NCBI GenBank assembly: GCA_903903925.1
Contig: CAIVAU010000256.1
Span: forward strand, 1 to 37,670
DNA: 37,670 bases
Direction of reading: 5' to 3'
From: an uncultured cyanobacterium
Lineage (GTDB): Bacteria > Cyanobacteriota > Cyanobacteriia > Cyanobacteriales > Nostocaceae
Positions 1-9,599 of this stretch are shown in pieces (position 1 is the stretch's first letter; every line of letters begins with the position of its first letter). The notes under the pieces were generated by a model. That model ran no database searches and was not told where the DNA came from. It was given only the letters and a program-made list of their open reading frames with translations. The position numbers were made by a program, and so were the translations under genes.

Positions 1-689
1 CAGCAAACTTCTGAGGATAAGGGCGAATTGCTGACGACTAATAGGAGAGATTCAGCGAGCAGCAAGGGGTCTACCTGTAATGCAGCGTGTGCGTCAGCGC
101 GTAGTTCACGTAAGACTAAGAGTTCTTGCCACAAAGCTTCTGTATTAGGCAACCAGGCTGTGCAGGAACGCAGCCAACCCAGCCAGAAAAACCAGAATGT
201 ATCGCGGTAATGGTAATGTCCCTGTTCGTGGGCTAGGACAGTTTCTAAATGATCTGGTGAGAGAGTTTGCAGCAATCCCTCGCTGACAACAAGTTCAGGT
301 TGCCAAAAACCGATTTGACCTGCAAACAGTGCTCCTGTGTTTAGCAGTCGGACTTGTCTACCTGCAAGATTAACCAGGGGACAATTGCAAGCAGACTGTA
401 CAGACTGCCATCCCTCCCATGTCAGTTTGACGCACAAAATGCTAAAAAACGCAAGACAGCTAAATGCCAATAAATAGCCAAACCAGCCTGCCTGTGATCC
501 ACCCATTTTACCTTGAGGACCCATAAACAGGAGGGCGATGACAGTCGTGAAAATTAGCAAGGGAGGGAAGAGAAATAAAAATAGCGATCGCCGCCACCGC
601 ACACTCCAAGAGCCTTGGGGAGCAGTCTCGCGGCATCTTGTCCAACAAGCAACTCCTAAAGCAACTAAAATCATCATCAGATGCATCAT
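1..689 (-). CDS. M56-family (BlaR1-like) membrane metallopeptidase, 3' end cut by window edge
   Basis: Reading the minus strand from 689 gives an open frame of 229 codons that runs off the left edge. Hydrophobic segments lie near residues 1-16, 36-56 and 68-87. A zinc-protease motif HEQGHYHYRD (HExxH) follows at about residue 155, and then another hydrophobic stretch (TFWFFWLGWL). HExxH within a multi-membrane N-terminal half is the signature of M56 peptidases such as BlaR1/MecR1, which cleave the partner BlaI repressor. The ATG overlaps the stop of the upstream BlaI-type gene by 4 bp (ATGA), with a strong AGGAGG ribosome site, so the two are translationally coupled. A C-terminal penicillin-binding sensor domain cannot be assessed because that part is missing. 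Many cyanobacterial M56/BlaI pairs have no link to beta-lactams, so the inducer is unknown. Confidence 0.85.
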   Translation of the reverse strand, partial: MMHLMMILVALGVACWTRCRETAPQGSWSVRWRRSLFLFLFPPLLIFTTVIALLFMGPQGKMGGSQAGWFGYLLAFSCLAFFSILCVKLTWEGWQSVQSACNCPLVNLAGRQVRLLNTGALFAGQIGFWQPELVVSEGLLQTLSPDHLETVLAHEQGHYHYRDTFWFFWLGWLRSCTAWLPNTEALWQELLVLRELRADAHAALQVDPLLLAESLLLVVSNSPLSSEVC

Positions 690-1105
690 TTTTCCTCCTT
701 TGCCTGCCGTGCAGCTTGAACGCGTTTGGCGATCGCTTGTATTTGCTCGCTTGCAGCTTCATCCAGACTATCTGCAAAAGCCGCAACTACATCAGGGTTG
801 CCTACAGCCAGAAATCGCTGTAACTGCTCATGCGCTTTGATGACCTCTGCCTGCTGCTTTGTCAACAATGCTCGCCAATAGAACGCCCGCCCTTGTTTGT
901 CGCAAGCAAGCCAACCTTTTTCAGTGAGGCGACGCAACACAGTTGTGACAGAAGTATAAGCTAATTCCCGGTTGGGATCACTAAGAATCAGATTGTGTAC
1001 ATCCTTAACTGTAGCCGAACCAAGCTCCCAGATGATATTCAAAATTTCTGCTTCTAAGGGACCTACAGACAGTTGTTTGGGACGGTAGCCAGGTAAAGGT
1101 GCCAT
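686..1105 (-). CDS. BlaI/MecI/CopY-family transcriptional repressor
   Basis: 139 residues, the usual length of BlaI/MecI repressors. The N-terminal winged helix-turn-helix covers about residues 12-80; the LGPLEAEILNIIW-like start (here VGPLEAEILNIIWEL), YTSVTTVLRRLTEKGWL and the wing GRAFYWRA are typical. The C-terminal helical part (residues 85-139) would form the dimer. Family members repress their own operon and are inactivated when the partner M56 protease is triggered. The coupled M56 gene directly downstream supports that pairing. The likely operator is in the 168-bp gap shared with the divergent ComB-like gene, so both directions could be affected (inference). Confidence 0.9.
   Translation of the reverse strand: MAPLPGYRPKQLSVGPLEAEILNIIWELGSATVKDVHNLILSDPNRELAYTSVTTVLRRLTEKGWLACDKQGRAFYWRALLTKQQAEVIKAHEQLQRFLAVGNPDVVAAFADSLDEAASEQIQAIAKRVQAARQAKEEK
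694..699 (-). promoter_or_regulatory. Shine-Dalgarno site deciding the M56 start
   Basis: AGGAGG on the minus strand, four bases before ATG 689. It lies inside the last codons of the BlaI-type gene and fixes the M56 start at the coupled ATGA overlap. Confidence 0.75.
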
Positions 1106-1273
1106 AAAGATTTAGTTTTTTTTGGGCCATGGGCATTGCTAATAGTCTCCCATGCTTTATGCTTTTATTCAAAGCATAGCACCCCATGCTCCATACCCAT
1201 TTTCAGAATCTTTTAATGACCCGAACTAGTTAGAATGTGATCTTGGCAGTATCAAATTAGGTGTATCCAGCGC
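1106..1273. promoter_or_regulatory. Divergent intergenic region with a dyad (BlaI-type gene / ComB-like gene)
   Basis: This 168-bp gap must hold the promoters of both flanking genes. It contains a dyad at 1158-1178 (arms tatgcttt / aaagcata, 5-base spacer), 53-73 bases upstream of the repressor start, and several CCCATGC-like words. The dyad does not match the classic BlaI operator (TACA..TGTA), so an operator role is only a guess. Confidence 0.3.
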
Positions 1274-2011
1274 GTGAAGCTATTCGTTTACCACACACCG
1301 GAATTAACTCCAACGGATAAAGTACCAGAGTGTGCGATCGCAGTTGATGTGCTGCGAGCAACTACTACAATGGCGACAGTCTTAGCAGCAGGCGGTGAAG
1401 CAATTCAAGTCTTCAGCGATTTAGATCAACTCATTAAAGTTAGTGAAGCTTGGCCCACGGAAAAACGGTTACGGGCTGGAGAACGCGGTGGTGCAAAAGT
1501 CCCAGGCTTTGATCTTGGTAACTCCCCCCTCGATTGCACACCAGAACTCGTGCAGGGGAGACGTTTGTTTATCAGTACAACCAATGGCACCCGTGCTTTA
1601 CAACGAGTGCAGGATGCAAAAGTTGTGCTTGCATCGGCTTTTACCAATCGCGCTGCTGTGGTGCAATATCTTTTGGAACAGCAACCAGAAACAGTGTGGA
1701 TCGTCGGTTCAGGTTGGGAAGGTAGCTTTTCCTTAGAAGATACCGCTTGTGCAGGTGCGATCGCTCATAGTGTCGTGCAGCAAACCCACTTGTCTCTAGA
1801 CGAACTAGCAGGTAACGATGAAGTTATCAGTGCGATCGCCCTTTACTCCCAGTGGCAAGATAACTTACTAGGACTCTTTCACCTTGCTAGTCACGGCAAA
1901 CGGCTGTTACGGTTAGATTGTCTTGAAGACCTGAAATATTGTGCTCAAACTGATATCTTAGATGTCTTGCCCATGCAGCAAGAACCAGGCGTTTTGAAAA
2001 AGCATAAGTAG
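1274..2011 (+). CDS. comB: ComB-like 2-phosphosulfolactate phosphatase family protein
   Basis: 245 residues, full length for the ComB family. Conserved blocks are the N-terminal AVDVLRATTTMATVLAAGG (about 24-42), LRAGERGGAKVPGFDLGNSP (about 67-86), the STTNGTRAL loop (about 101-109) and EDTACAGAIA (about 154-163). In methanogens ComB is a Mg-dependent phosphatase that makes sulfolactate for coenzyme M. Cyanobacteria carry the gene widely but do not make coenzyme M, so the real substrate here is unknown. It appears monocistronic: the neighbours are divergent (BlaI-type) and convergent (NarL-type regulator), and a perfect palindrome follows the stop. The symbol indicates the family only. Confidence 0.88.
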   Translation: MKLFVYHTPELTPTDKVPECAIAVDVLRATTTMATVLAAGGEAIQVFSDLDQLIKVSEAWPTEKRLRAGERGGAKVPGFDLGNSPLDCTPELVQGRRLFISTTNGTRALQRVQDAKVVLASAFTNRAAVVQYLLEQQPETVWIVGSGWEGSFSLEDTACAGAIAHSVVQQTHLSLDELAGNDEVISAIALYSQWQDNLLGLFHLASHGKRLLRLDCLEDLKYCAQTDILDVLPMQQEPGVLKKHK

Positions 2012-2019
2012 TTCGTGTA

Positions 2020-2041
2020 GGGGCGTATTGCAATACGCCCC
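2020..2041. repeat. Perfect palindrome after the ComB-like gene
   Basis: Two 11-base arms (ggggcgtattg / caatacgcccc) with no loop, 9 bases after the stop codon. It has no T tract, so it is either an interspersed palindromic repeat or a processing/attenuation hairpin rather than a standard terminator. Confidence 0.6.
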
Positions 2042-2115
2042 AAGGCCGGGATGAGAACACATTGGCATTAGGAATAGGACGTGCTGGCTCTGAGAGAATA
2101 TTGGTATTAATTCAG

Positions 2116-2284
2116 AGGGAGCTCTTAGCAGGGGGAACCCACGGATGGGTGCCGTGGGATTGGAACATTGACGCCGTGTTTCACAGCATGTCGTGTCTCG
2201 CAACACATCTTTTTTTTCAAAGTGGGCTGTCTTACCCACAACGCGCATTTTTCTAGTTTCTTTATTCCCTGCTAAGAGCTCCCT
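2116..2284. repeat. 169-bp element bounded by perfect 18-bp inverted repeats (MITE-like)
   Basis: agggagctcttagcaggg at 2116-2133 is exactly repeated in inverted form at 2267-2284. The 133-bp interior has its own hairpin (cccacgg at 2138-2144 with ccgtggg at 2152-2158) and no convincing coding frame. The right arm supplies a TAG stop to an antitoxin-like frame on the minus strand (2272-2466), which suggests it was inserted there. No target duplication is obvious. It could be a small non-autonomous transposon, a structured RNA or a repeat-family member. Confidence 0.5.
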
Positions 2285-2466
2285 TCTTTTGTAAAGATAA
2301 TCCCCTCGTTTTGGATTACCTTTCTAAATTTTTGTAATCCCGACCAAAAACTATCTCCTTTAGATTCCTCCTTTTTTTTTCGCAGAAACTCAAATAAATA
2401 GTCCCGTTCTTCTGTGGACAAACTTTTAATAGAATTTAGGATTTCGTGGAATAGTATAACTTTAAT
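2272..2466 (-). pseudogene. Antitoxin-like gene remnant truncated at the inverted-repeat element
   Basis: A 65-codon open stretch, entered from an in-frame stop at 2469-2467, has no ATG. It reads ILNSIKSLSTEERDYLFEFL and then FWSGLQKFRKVIQNEGIIFT before TAG in the repeat arm. The pattern (short amphipathic N-terminal helix, FW..LQKFR.., G-I-V/I-F-T) resembles the small VapB-like antitoxins that accompany PIN toxins in cyanobacteria. That is recollection of the family, not a search. The start and the usual C-terminal tail are missing, so it should be inert. The rest of this gap (2285-2569, up to the regulator stop) has only short open fragments I do not recognise, one ending YGVFYRVTGKLKLYYS at about 2467-2547. 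Confidence 0.35.
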
Positions 2467-2569
2467 TTACCAGTGACACGATAGAACACCCCATATTCAT
2501 TATCTCTATCTTGTATTGCTGATGTAGAATCTGCAAGTTGACGAATTGCTGCCGTACATTAACAAAAGA

Positions 2570-3208
2570 CTACTTAAACAACGAATGAGCGAGCAAAGCT
2601 GCCTGAGTCCGATCGCGCAAATTCAAGTGACTAAGTATACTAGTGACATAATTCTTGACAGTATTTTCCGAGAGAAAAAGCGCTTGGGCAATCTCACGGT
2701 TATTTGCGCCGGAGGCAATCAATCGTAATACGTCCATTTCTCTAGGTGTAAGGAGTGCCAACTCTGGAGGTCGTTCAACAGACGGGGCTGGCACTGGGAC
2801 GGACATGAGTGCTTTTTCAAACAGTCCTGGACCAAGTTGGGTATGTCCTTTGTGGACAGATCGAATTGCCATCGCTATTTCATCTGGTTCAGTGTCTTTG
2901 AGCAAATAGCCCTTAGCACCCAGCCGCATCGCTTGCGAGACGTACTCATCATCATCAAAAGTTGTCAAGACCAATACTTTAGTTTGGGGATAGTGTTGCG
3001 CGATCGCCCCAGTAGCAGCAACCCCATCCATGACTGGCATCCGGATATCCATTAGCACAATATCGGGTTGCAGCGTGGCGATTTCTTCAAGTGCCCGTTT
3101 TCCATTTTCTGCCTCACCAATAACTTGCATATCCGAATTAGACTCCAGCAGACTCTTAAGTCCCTGACGAATGAGGAATTGATCATCAACTAGCAAAATC
3201 CGAATCAT
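2570..3208 (-). CDS. NarL/FixJ-family response regulator
   Basis: 212 residues from the internal ATG at 3208. The frame opens 14 codons earlier, but the ATG at MIRILLVDD makes an ATGA overlap with the kinase stop and aligns with the family start. The receiver domain has acidic D8-D9 and phospho-acceptor D54 (LMDIRMP), followed by a LuxR-type HTH at about residues 148-210 (LTPREMDVLRLIA, then NREIAQALFLSENTVKNYV). The partner is the HisKA_3 kinase translated just before it. The pair is divergent from the RND efflux genes beginning at 4835, so control of the pump is a reasonable inference. Neither stimulus nor target site is shown by the sequence. Confidence 0.93.
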   Translation of the reverse strand: MIRILLVDDQFLIRQGLKSLLESNSDMQVIGEAENGKRALEEIATLQPDIVLMDIRMPVMDGVAATGAIAQHYPQTKVLVLTTFDDDEYVSQAMRLGAKGYLLKDTEPDEIAMAIRSVHKGHTQLGPGLFEKALMSVPVPAPSVERPPELALLTPREMDVLRLIASGANNREIAQALFLSENTVKNYVTSILSHLNLRDRTQAALLAHSLFK

Positions 3209-4404
3209 AACAACAGGTTTGATAGTGGAAAAGAAACACAGATACGGCAACCTTTTCCTGGTTGACTGTAGAGATTAAACTGACCGCCTAACGCTGTTGC
3301 TCGTTCTCGCATTCCCTGTAGTCCAAACCCAGTTGTATTTTGGATTGGGTCAAACCCTTGACCATTGTCTTCAATAGAAAGATCAAGCATCAAACCCTCC
3401 TGCTGTAGGTCAACAATCACATTTGTCGCCTGAGCATGTTTGTAGATATTCGTCAGCGATTCTTGCACAATTCGGTACAGGGTTGTGTTCAGTTCTGTGG
3501 GTAAGGATAATGGTAAATAGATTTTGTCAGACAGTTCAATCCCTGTGGTATGCTGAAAGTCCTTTAGCAGCTTTTGCATAGCTGATTCAAGGGATTGCCC
3601 TTGCAACGGATTTGATCGCAACACCGAGACTGATCGCCGGATTTCCACCAAAGCCTCAGATCCCAATTGCTTTGCCTGTTTGATAAACGTTAGTGCTTTG
3701 TCGTTATTCGATTGCCAAAACAGCAGGGCGTTATTAATTTGAATGGTTTGGGCAGCTAGGGTATGTCCGAGTCCATCATGAATTTCACGGGCAATCCGGT
3801 TGCGTTCCTGTAAGGTAGCCTGATCCTCAATTCGCAACGCATAAGAGCGCAATTGTTCATGGGTAATTTCTAGTTCCTGATGGACAATTTGCAACTGCTC
3901 CCGACTTTGCCGCTCTGCAAGCAGAGCATTTATTAATAATAAAGCAAATACCAGCGTTAAGCTAAACAATAATACAGAACTTAATCGCCAATCCCACACA
4001 GCGACTCTTAATTTCTCAGGTATAATTGGTCTTGACAACAGCAGTGTTCCATCACAGAGGAAAGCTAAGCCCAATACAATCAACTGTCCCTTACGCTTAA
4101 ATATCAAGCAACTCCTCATCACCAGCACCAGACACAGCAGGAAAACGGAGCGAGTGGATAAGCCATCTTGAGTAGCTGTTAGTACAATCAACCCAAATTC
4201 AAAAGCAGTATAAAGTATTTTTGTTCCTACATGCTGATTTGGCAGTCTTAAGCCGATCAAACTGAAGGTAACAATCATGAGAACTCGCAACAGCAACCGC
4301 CAAGACAACTGGAAAGGTAAGAAGACTTCCATGATCACTGCCGTGACTAATAACAGCCACTCCAGATAAAGCAACAGACGAAATGATTGGGAGGTAGGGC
4401 GCAT
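3205..4404 (-). CDS. NarX-type (HisKA_3) membrane histidine kinase
   Basis: 399 residues from ATG 4404. Several hydrophobic segments fill residues 8-160, with no recognisable periplasmic domain. A short coiled coil (about 160-195) leads into the HisKA_3 dimerisation helix, with phospho-acceptor H209 in REIHDGLGH. The ATPase domain follows, with an N-box (RIVQESLTNIYKHA) and G boxes (DNGQGFD, GFGLQGMRERA). The frame continues 36 codons further upstream, but that part is only a translated 9-bp tandem repeat giving (PHS)n and is best excluded. No Shine-Dalgarno precedes ATG 4404. The kinase overlaps the regulator by 4 bp. It probably senses a membrane or envelope signal, given the adjacent efflux operon. 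Confidence 0.9.
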   Translation of the reverse strand: MRPTSQSFRLLLYLEWLLLVTAVIMEVFLPFQLSWRLLLRVLMIVTFSLIGLRLPNQHVGTKILYTAFEFGLIVLTATQDGLSTRSVFLLCLVLVMRSCLIFKRKGQLIVLGLAFLCDGTLLLSRPIIPEKLRVAVWDWRLSSVLLFSLTLVFALLLINALLAERQSREQLQIVHQELEITHEQLRSYALRIEDQATLQERNRIAREIHDGLGHTLAAQTIQINNALLFWQSNNDKALTFIKQAKQLGSEALVEIRRSVSVLRSNPLQGQSLESAMQKLLKDFQHTTGIELSDKIYLPLSLPTELNTTLYRIVQESLTNIYKHAQATNVIVDLQQEGLMLDLSIEDNGQGFDPIQNTTGFGLQGMRERATALGGQFNLYSQPGKGCRICVSFPLSNLLL

Positions 4405-4494
4405 AGGGGGGTGTGGGGAGTGTGGGGAGTGTGGGGAGTGTGGGGAGTGTGGGGAGTGTGGGGGGTGTGGAAACACGCGAATATAGGGAGGTTC
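4405..4494 (-). repeat. Dispersed repeat element A1: 9-bp tandem array plus conserved leader
   Basis: On the minus strand it begins with TTAGAACCTCCCTATATT, then a GTGTT-CCACACC segment, then about six copies of a 9-bp unit (plus-strand tgtggggag). A second copy with the same leader and array lies in the opposite orientation at 6259-6350. This copy sits immediately before the kinase start, so it forms the kinase 5' leader. The rest of the 4405-4834 gap holds a heptamer array (4534-4558), dyads near 4722-4781 and no recognisable gene. Confidence 0.75.
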
Positions 4495-4533
4495 TAATAT
4501 TTTGTCTACCATTACCCCATCACTGTCTTTCTT

Positions 4534-4558
4534 GACTAATGACTAATGACTAATGACT
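4534..4558. repeat. Heptanucleotide tandem repeat (GACTAAT)
   Basis: Three and a half perfect copies of GACTAAT, a short tandemly repeated repetitive sequence of the kind common in filamentous cyanobacteria. Confidence 0.85.
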
Positions 4559-4721
4559 CCTGACGATAAAGTAACAGAGACGTTGCGACTTGCACGGATT
4601 CTCTTCTTCTTTAACTAACAAATTTGTCCGCAGTTTTGATAGAGTCTTTTCTACTGAATTTATTACCCGTAAAATAGGAAAAAAGTCATACTGAGTTTTA
4701 GTAGTTTCCTACTGATCAGGT

Positions 4722-4781
4722 TAGGAATTCTGCTTGATGTAAACGTTTATGTTAATTCCTAGAATTGGTATTGTGAATACC
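4722..4781. promoter_or_regulatory. Dyad-rich region upstream of the RND adaptor; candidate operator
   Basis: Two dyads lie 54-113 bases before the adaptor ATG. taggaatt (4722-4729) pairs with aattccta (4754-4761), and ggtatt-gtg-aatacc (4767-4781) is a perfect 15-base dyad. A palindromic aaacgttt is at 4741-4748. They lie between the divergent NarL-type regulator and the efflux genes, where an operator is expected. Binding is inference. Confidence 0.35.
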
Positions 4782-4834
4782 GAATCACGGAGATTTCACC
4801 ATCAACCATCAACTTCAGCCGATTGGAGGCTCCC

Positions 4835-6241
<1,407 letters not shown>

Positions 6242-6258
6242 TGAAAGACAGTAATGGG

Positions 6259-6350
6259 TTAGAACCTCCCTATATTTCGAGTGTTCCCACACCCCCCACA
6301 CTCCCCACACCCCCCACACTCCCCACACTCCCCACACTCCCCCCTCTCTC
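6259..6350 (+). repeat. Dispersed repeat element A2 (inverted copy of 4405-4494)
   Basis: It carries the same TTAGAACCTCCCTATATT leader as A1 at its start, then the CCACACCCCCCACACTCCCC array, ending four bases before the first RND permease ATG. With A1 it brackets the adaptor gene as a pair of inverted repeats about 1.76 kb apart. It leaves the permease without an evident Shine-Dalgarno site. Confidence 0.75.
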
Positions 6351-6353
6351 CTT

Positions 6354-9300
6354 ATGAACCTCTCGGAACTATTTATTCGTCGTCCGATCATGACGACCTT
6401 GGTGATGGTGGGTATCCTCATCTTTGGTGTCATGAGTTATGGCTTGTTGCCTATCAGCGACCTGCCCAGTGTTGATTATCCGACCATCCAGGTGTCGGCG
6501 TCGAGACCAGGGGCTACTCCTGAAACGATGGCGTCGTCTGTCGCCAGACCTCTAGAAAAGCAATTTTCTAGTATTGCTGGACTCGATTTGCTGAACTCGT
6601 CGAGTACTTTGGGCAGTACCCAAATCACTCTCCAATTTAACTTAAGCCGTAACGTTGATGATGCTGCTCAGGATGTGGAAGCGGCAATATCGGCAGCATC
6701 TGGACAGATTCCTAGTGATTTGCCTAACCCCCCATCCTATAGCAAAGTCAACCCCGCCGATCAGCCAATTCTCTATTTGTACATGTACTCCCCTACCTTG
6801 CCGCTTTCCAAGGTAGATAGCTATGCCGAAACCTACTTGGCGGAAAAGCTTTCTACAATCAGTGGTGTGGCTCAGGTACAGGTCTACGGTTCTCAAAAAT
6901 ATGCGGCTCGCATTCAACTTGATCCGCAAAAATTGGCGAGTTACCAGATGGGACTCGATCAGGTGCAAACTGCAATTCAACAAGGAAACGTGAATTTGCC
7001 CACAGGCAGTCTTTCGGGCAATTATAAGAACTTTACGGTGCAGGCAAATGGTCAACTACAAGATGCGGCTGCTTATCGATCGCTCATCGTTGCGTACCGC
7101 AATGGTGCGCCGATCTACCTCAATCAACTAGGTCGAACCGTTGATGGTGTCCAAAACCCTAAGGTAGCAAGCTGGTATAACGATACCCGTGCCATCATTT
7201 TGACAATTCAACGGCAACCGGGCACAAATACGGTGCAGATCGTAGACACAATTAAGCAAAAGCTGCCTGATTTAAGAAGCCAAATTCCCAAATCAGTTGA
7301 AATTGGGGTTTTCTATGATGCGTCTCAGTCCATTCGAGATTCAGTTGACGATGTTAGATTCACCCTGATGCTGACTATCGCCTTGGTGATCTTGGTCATC
7401 TTCCTATTTTTGCGGAACCTCTCGGCGACGGTGATTCCCAGTTTGGCATTACCTGTATCGTTGATTGCCACTTTTGCCGTGATGTATCTGTTGGGATACT
7501 CCCTGGATAACCTATCGATGATGGCGTTGACGCTTTCGGTAGGTTTTGTCGTGGATGATGCGATCGTCATGTTGGAAAATATCGTTCGTCACATGGAAAT
7601 GGGTGAACGTCCCCTAGAAGCAGCATTGAAGGGTTCTAGAGAAATCAGCTTCACGATTTTGTCGATGACAATTTCCCTCGTAGCAGTGTTCATCCCAATG
7701 CTGTTTATGGGTGGGTTGTTGGGACGACTGTTCCACGAATTTGCCGTGACACTTGCAGTTGCAATTCTAGTGTCTGGGTTTGTCTCCTTGTCCCTCACCC
7801 CAATGCTGTGCAGTCGCTTTCTCCGACCTCCAAATCACGAACATCAAAGCCGTCTGTATCAAGCCTCAGAGTACGTGTTCGATCGCTTCCTCGCTCTCTA
7901 CGATTGGACCCTGAAAAAAGCCTTAAAATATCACCGCACCACAATGATCTTATCTGGTGCTATCCTACTTGTCACCGTTTACCTGTTTGCGGTCGTTCCC
8001 AAAGGCTTTATCCCTAGCGAAGATACAGGACAAATCACCGCAGTCACACAGGCTGCATCTAGCGCTTCCTATGACGACTTAGTGCGTCACCAGCAAGAAG
8101 TGGTTAATATTATCCGGCAAAACCCGAATGTAGACGCCGTTAATTCTAACATTGGACCTGGTTCCAGTGCAAGTGGTAGTGGGGGAGCTGTAACGGGAAA
8201 CACTGGCAACCTGTTAATTCGCCTCAAGCCTCGCACGAAACGTCAGACCAGTGCTGACGATATTGTCCAAACGCTGCGAACTAAACTAGCAACTGTTCCA
8301 GGCATCCAAGTTTTCTTGCAAAATCCGCCTGCGATCCCCATCGGGACACAGCAGACTACAGGACTATATCAGTTAGCGCTACAAAGTACCGATGTTCAAC
8401 CTCTTCAGCAGTACGTTCCGCAACTCATCGCCAAGATGAAAAACCTGCCGCAACTCCAGGATGTCAACAGTGACTTGCAGTTAGCCCCACAGATAAAAAT
8501 TAACATTGACCGCGATAAAGCCTCAGCCCTTGGGATTACCGCACAAGCTGTGGAAGACACCCTCAGAAATGCCTACGGTGGTTATCAAGTGTCAACTATC
8601 TACGCTGCTAGTGATGAATACGAGGTCATCCTGGAACTGGAACCAAAGTATCAGCAAGACCCTAATGCCTTGATGGATCTCTATATCAACACCAGTAGTA
8701 GCAGTTCTAGTAGTAGCACAACTGGTAGTATAACTGGCGGTGGCAGTACAACTGGTAGCATAACTGGTGGTGGTAGCACCACTAGTAGCACCACTAGTAC
8801 CGGACAAGCAGTTCCTCTAAGTACATTTGCCAAATTATCCCAAGGAGTTGGCCCGTTGATGGTCAATCACTTCGGTCGGATGAACGCAGCGACGATTTCC
8901 TTCAACCTTGCACCCAATACATCACTTGGTGATGCCACTCAAGCTATAGATGAGCTTGTTCATACGGTGGTTCCTGCTAGTATCAATACGAACTTCCAGG
9001 GAGCAAGTCAGATCTTTCAATCTTCGCTACCAAGTCTAGGACTGTTGCTGGTTATTGCGATCTTAGTGATTTATCTCATCCTCGGTATTCTCTACGAAGA
9101 TTTCATTCATCCTCTGACTATTCTTTCTGGGTTACCTTCTGCTGGATTTGGCGCATTGTTAACATTATTAATCTTTCATGTTGAATTAAACGTTTATTCA
9201 TTCATTGGCATCATGCTTCTGGTAGGTATCGTGAAGAAAAACGGCATCATGATGGTGGACTTTGCCATTGAAGCCCAGCGAAACGAAGGGAAAAGTCCAT

Positions 9301-9599
9301 TGGATGCTATCTACGAAGCCTGCTTGATTCGCTTTCGTCCAATTATGATGACAACAATGGCAGCTTTGATGGGAGCATTGCCGATCGCCCTCGGATTTGG
9401 AGCAGGTTCAGAATCCCGCCGTCCTCTAGGCATTGCAGTCGTAGGTGGACTGGTATTTTCGCAGATATTAACCCTCTATTTAACCCCAGTGTTTTTCACT
9501 TACATGGAAGCGTGGCGAAAACAGTTGAGTAAGAGGGCAGACCCCTTCGGGGAAGTAAAAAGTCAAAAGTCAAAAGTCAAAAGATTAAATAATTCTTAA
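6354..9599 (+). CDS. RND multidrug efflux permease, HAE-1 type (first paralogue)
   Basis: 1081 residues, slightly long for the AcrB/MdtB/MexB class. It begins with the typical MNLSELFIRRPIMTTLVMVG first membrane helix. The proton-relay residues are present: D401-D402 in FVVDDAIV (helix 4) and K962 in GIVKKNGIMMVD (helix 10). Large periplasmic porter domains follow helices 1 and 7. It is a tandem paralogue of the permease at 10106 and forms a proton-driven trimer with the upstream adaptor (family knowledge). Two oddities: a Ser/Thr/Gly linker of about 40 residues near 780-817, absent from the paralogue, and about 17 C-terminal residues (ADPFGEVKSQKSKVKRLNNS) drawn from repeat DNA. A two-permease pump recalls MdtBC, where two different subunits form one heterotrimer. 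Confidence 0.95.
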   Translation: MNLSELFIRRPIMTTLVMVGILIFGVMSYGLLPISDLPSVDYPTIQVSASRPGATPETMASSVARPLEKQFSSIAGLDLLNSSSTLGSTQITLQFNLSRNVDDAAQDVEAAISAASGQIPSDLPNPPSYSKVNPADQPILYLYMYSPTLPLSKVDSYAETYLAEKLSTISGVAQVQVYGSQKYAARIQLDPQKLASYQMGLDQVQTAIQQGNVNLPTGSLSGNYKNFTVQANGQLQDAAAYRSLIVAYRNGAPIYLNQLGRTVDGVQNPKVASWYNDTRAIILTIQRQPGTNTVQIVDTIKQKLPDLRSQIPKSVEIGVFYDASQSIRDSVDDVRFTLMLTIALVILVIFLFLRNLSATVIPSLALPVSLIATFAVMYLLGYSLDNLSMMALTLSVGFVVDDAIVMLENIVRHMEMGERPLEAALKGSREISFTILSMTISLVAVFIPMLFMGGLLGRLFHEFAVTLAVAILVSGFVSLSLTPMLCSRFLRPPNHEHQSRLYQASEYVFDRFLALYDWTLKKALKYHRTTMILSGAILLVTVYLFAVVPKGFIPSEDTGQITAVTQAASSASYDDLVRHQQEVVNIIRQNPNVDAVNSNIGPGSSASGSGGAVTGNTGNLLIRLKPRTKRQTSADDIVQTLRTKLATVPGIQVFLQNPPAIPIGTQQTTGLYQLALQSTDVQPLQQYVPQLIAKMKNLPQLQDVNSDLQLAPQIKINIDRDKASALGITAQAVEDTLRNAYGGYQVSTIYAASDEYEVILELEPKYQQDPNALMDLYINTSSSSSSSSTTGSITGGGSTTGSITGGGSTTSSTTSTGQAVPLSTFAKLSQGVGPLMVNHFGRMNAATISFNLAPNTSLGDATQAIDELVHTVVPASINTNFQGASQIFQSSLPSLGLLLVIAILVIYLILGILYEDFIHPLTILSGLPSAGFGALLTLLIFHVELNVYSFIGIMLLVGIVKKNGIMMVDFAIEAQRNEGKSPLDAIYEACLIRFRPIMMTTMAALMGALPIALGFGAGSESRRPLGIAVVGGLVFSQILTLYLTPVFFTYMEAWRKQLSKRADPFGEVKSQKSKVKRLNNS
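8718..8777 (+). repeat. Tandem 30-bp duplication encoding TTGSITGGGS twice
   Basis: Two near-identical 30-bp units differing at synonymous third positions, inside a longer AGT/AGC-rich tract (about 8690-8805). They account for most of the extra linker in the first permease. The third-position differences mean the peptide has been kept while the DNA drifted. Confidence 0.85.

Noticed and set aside
3209..3250. 14-codon N-terminal extension of the NarL-type regulator
   Set aside because: The ATG at 3208 gives the family start MIRILLVDD and an ATGA overlap with the kinase stop.
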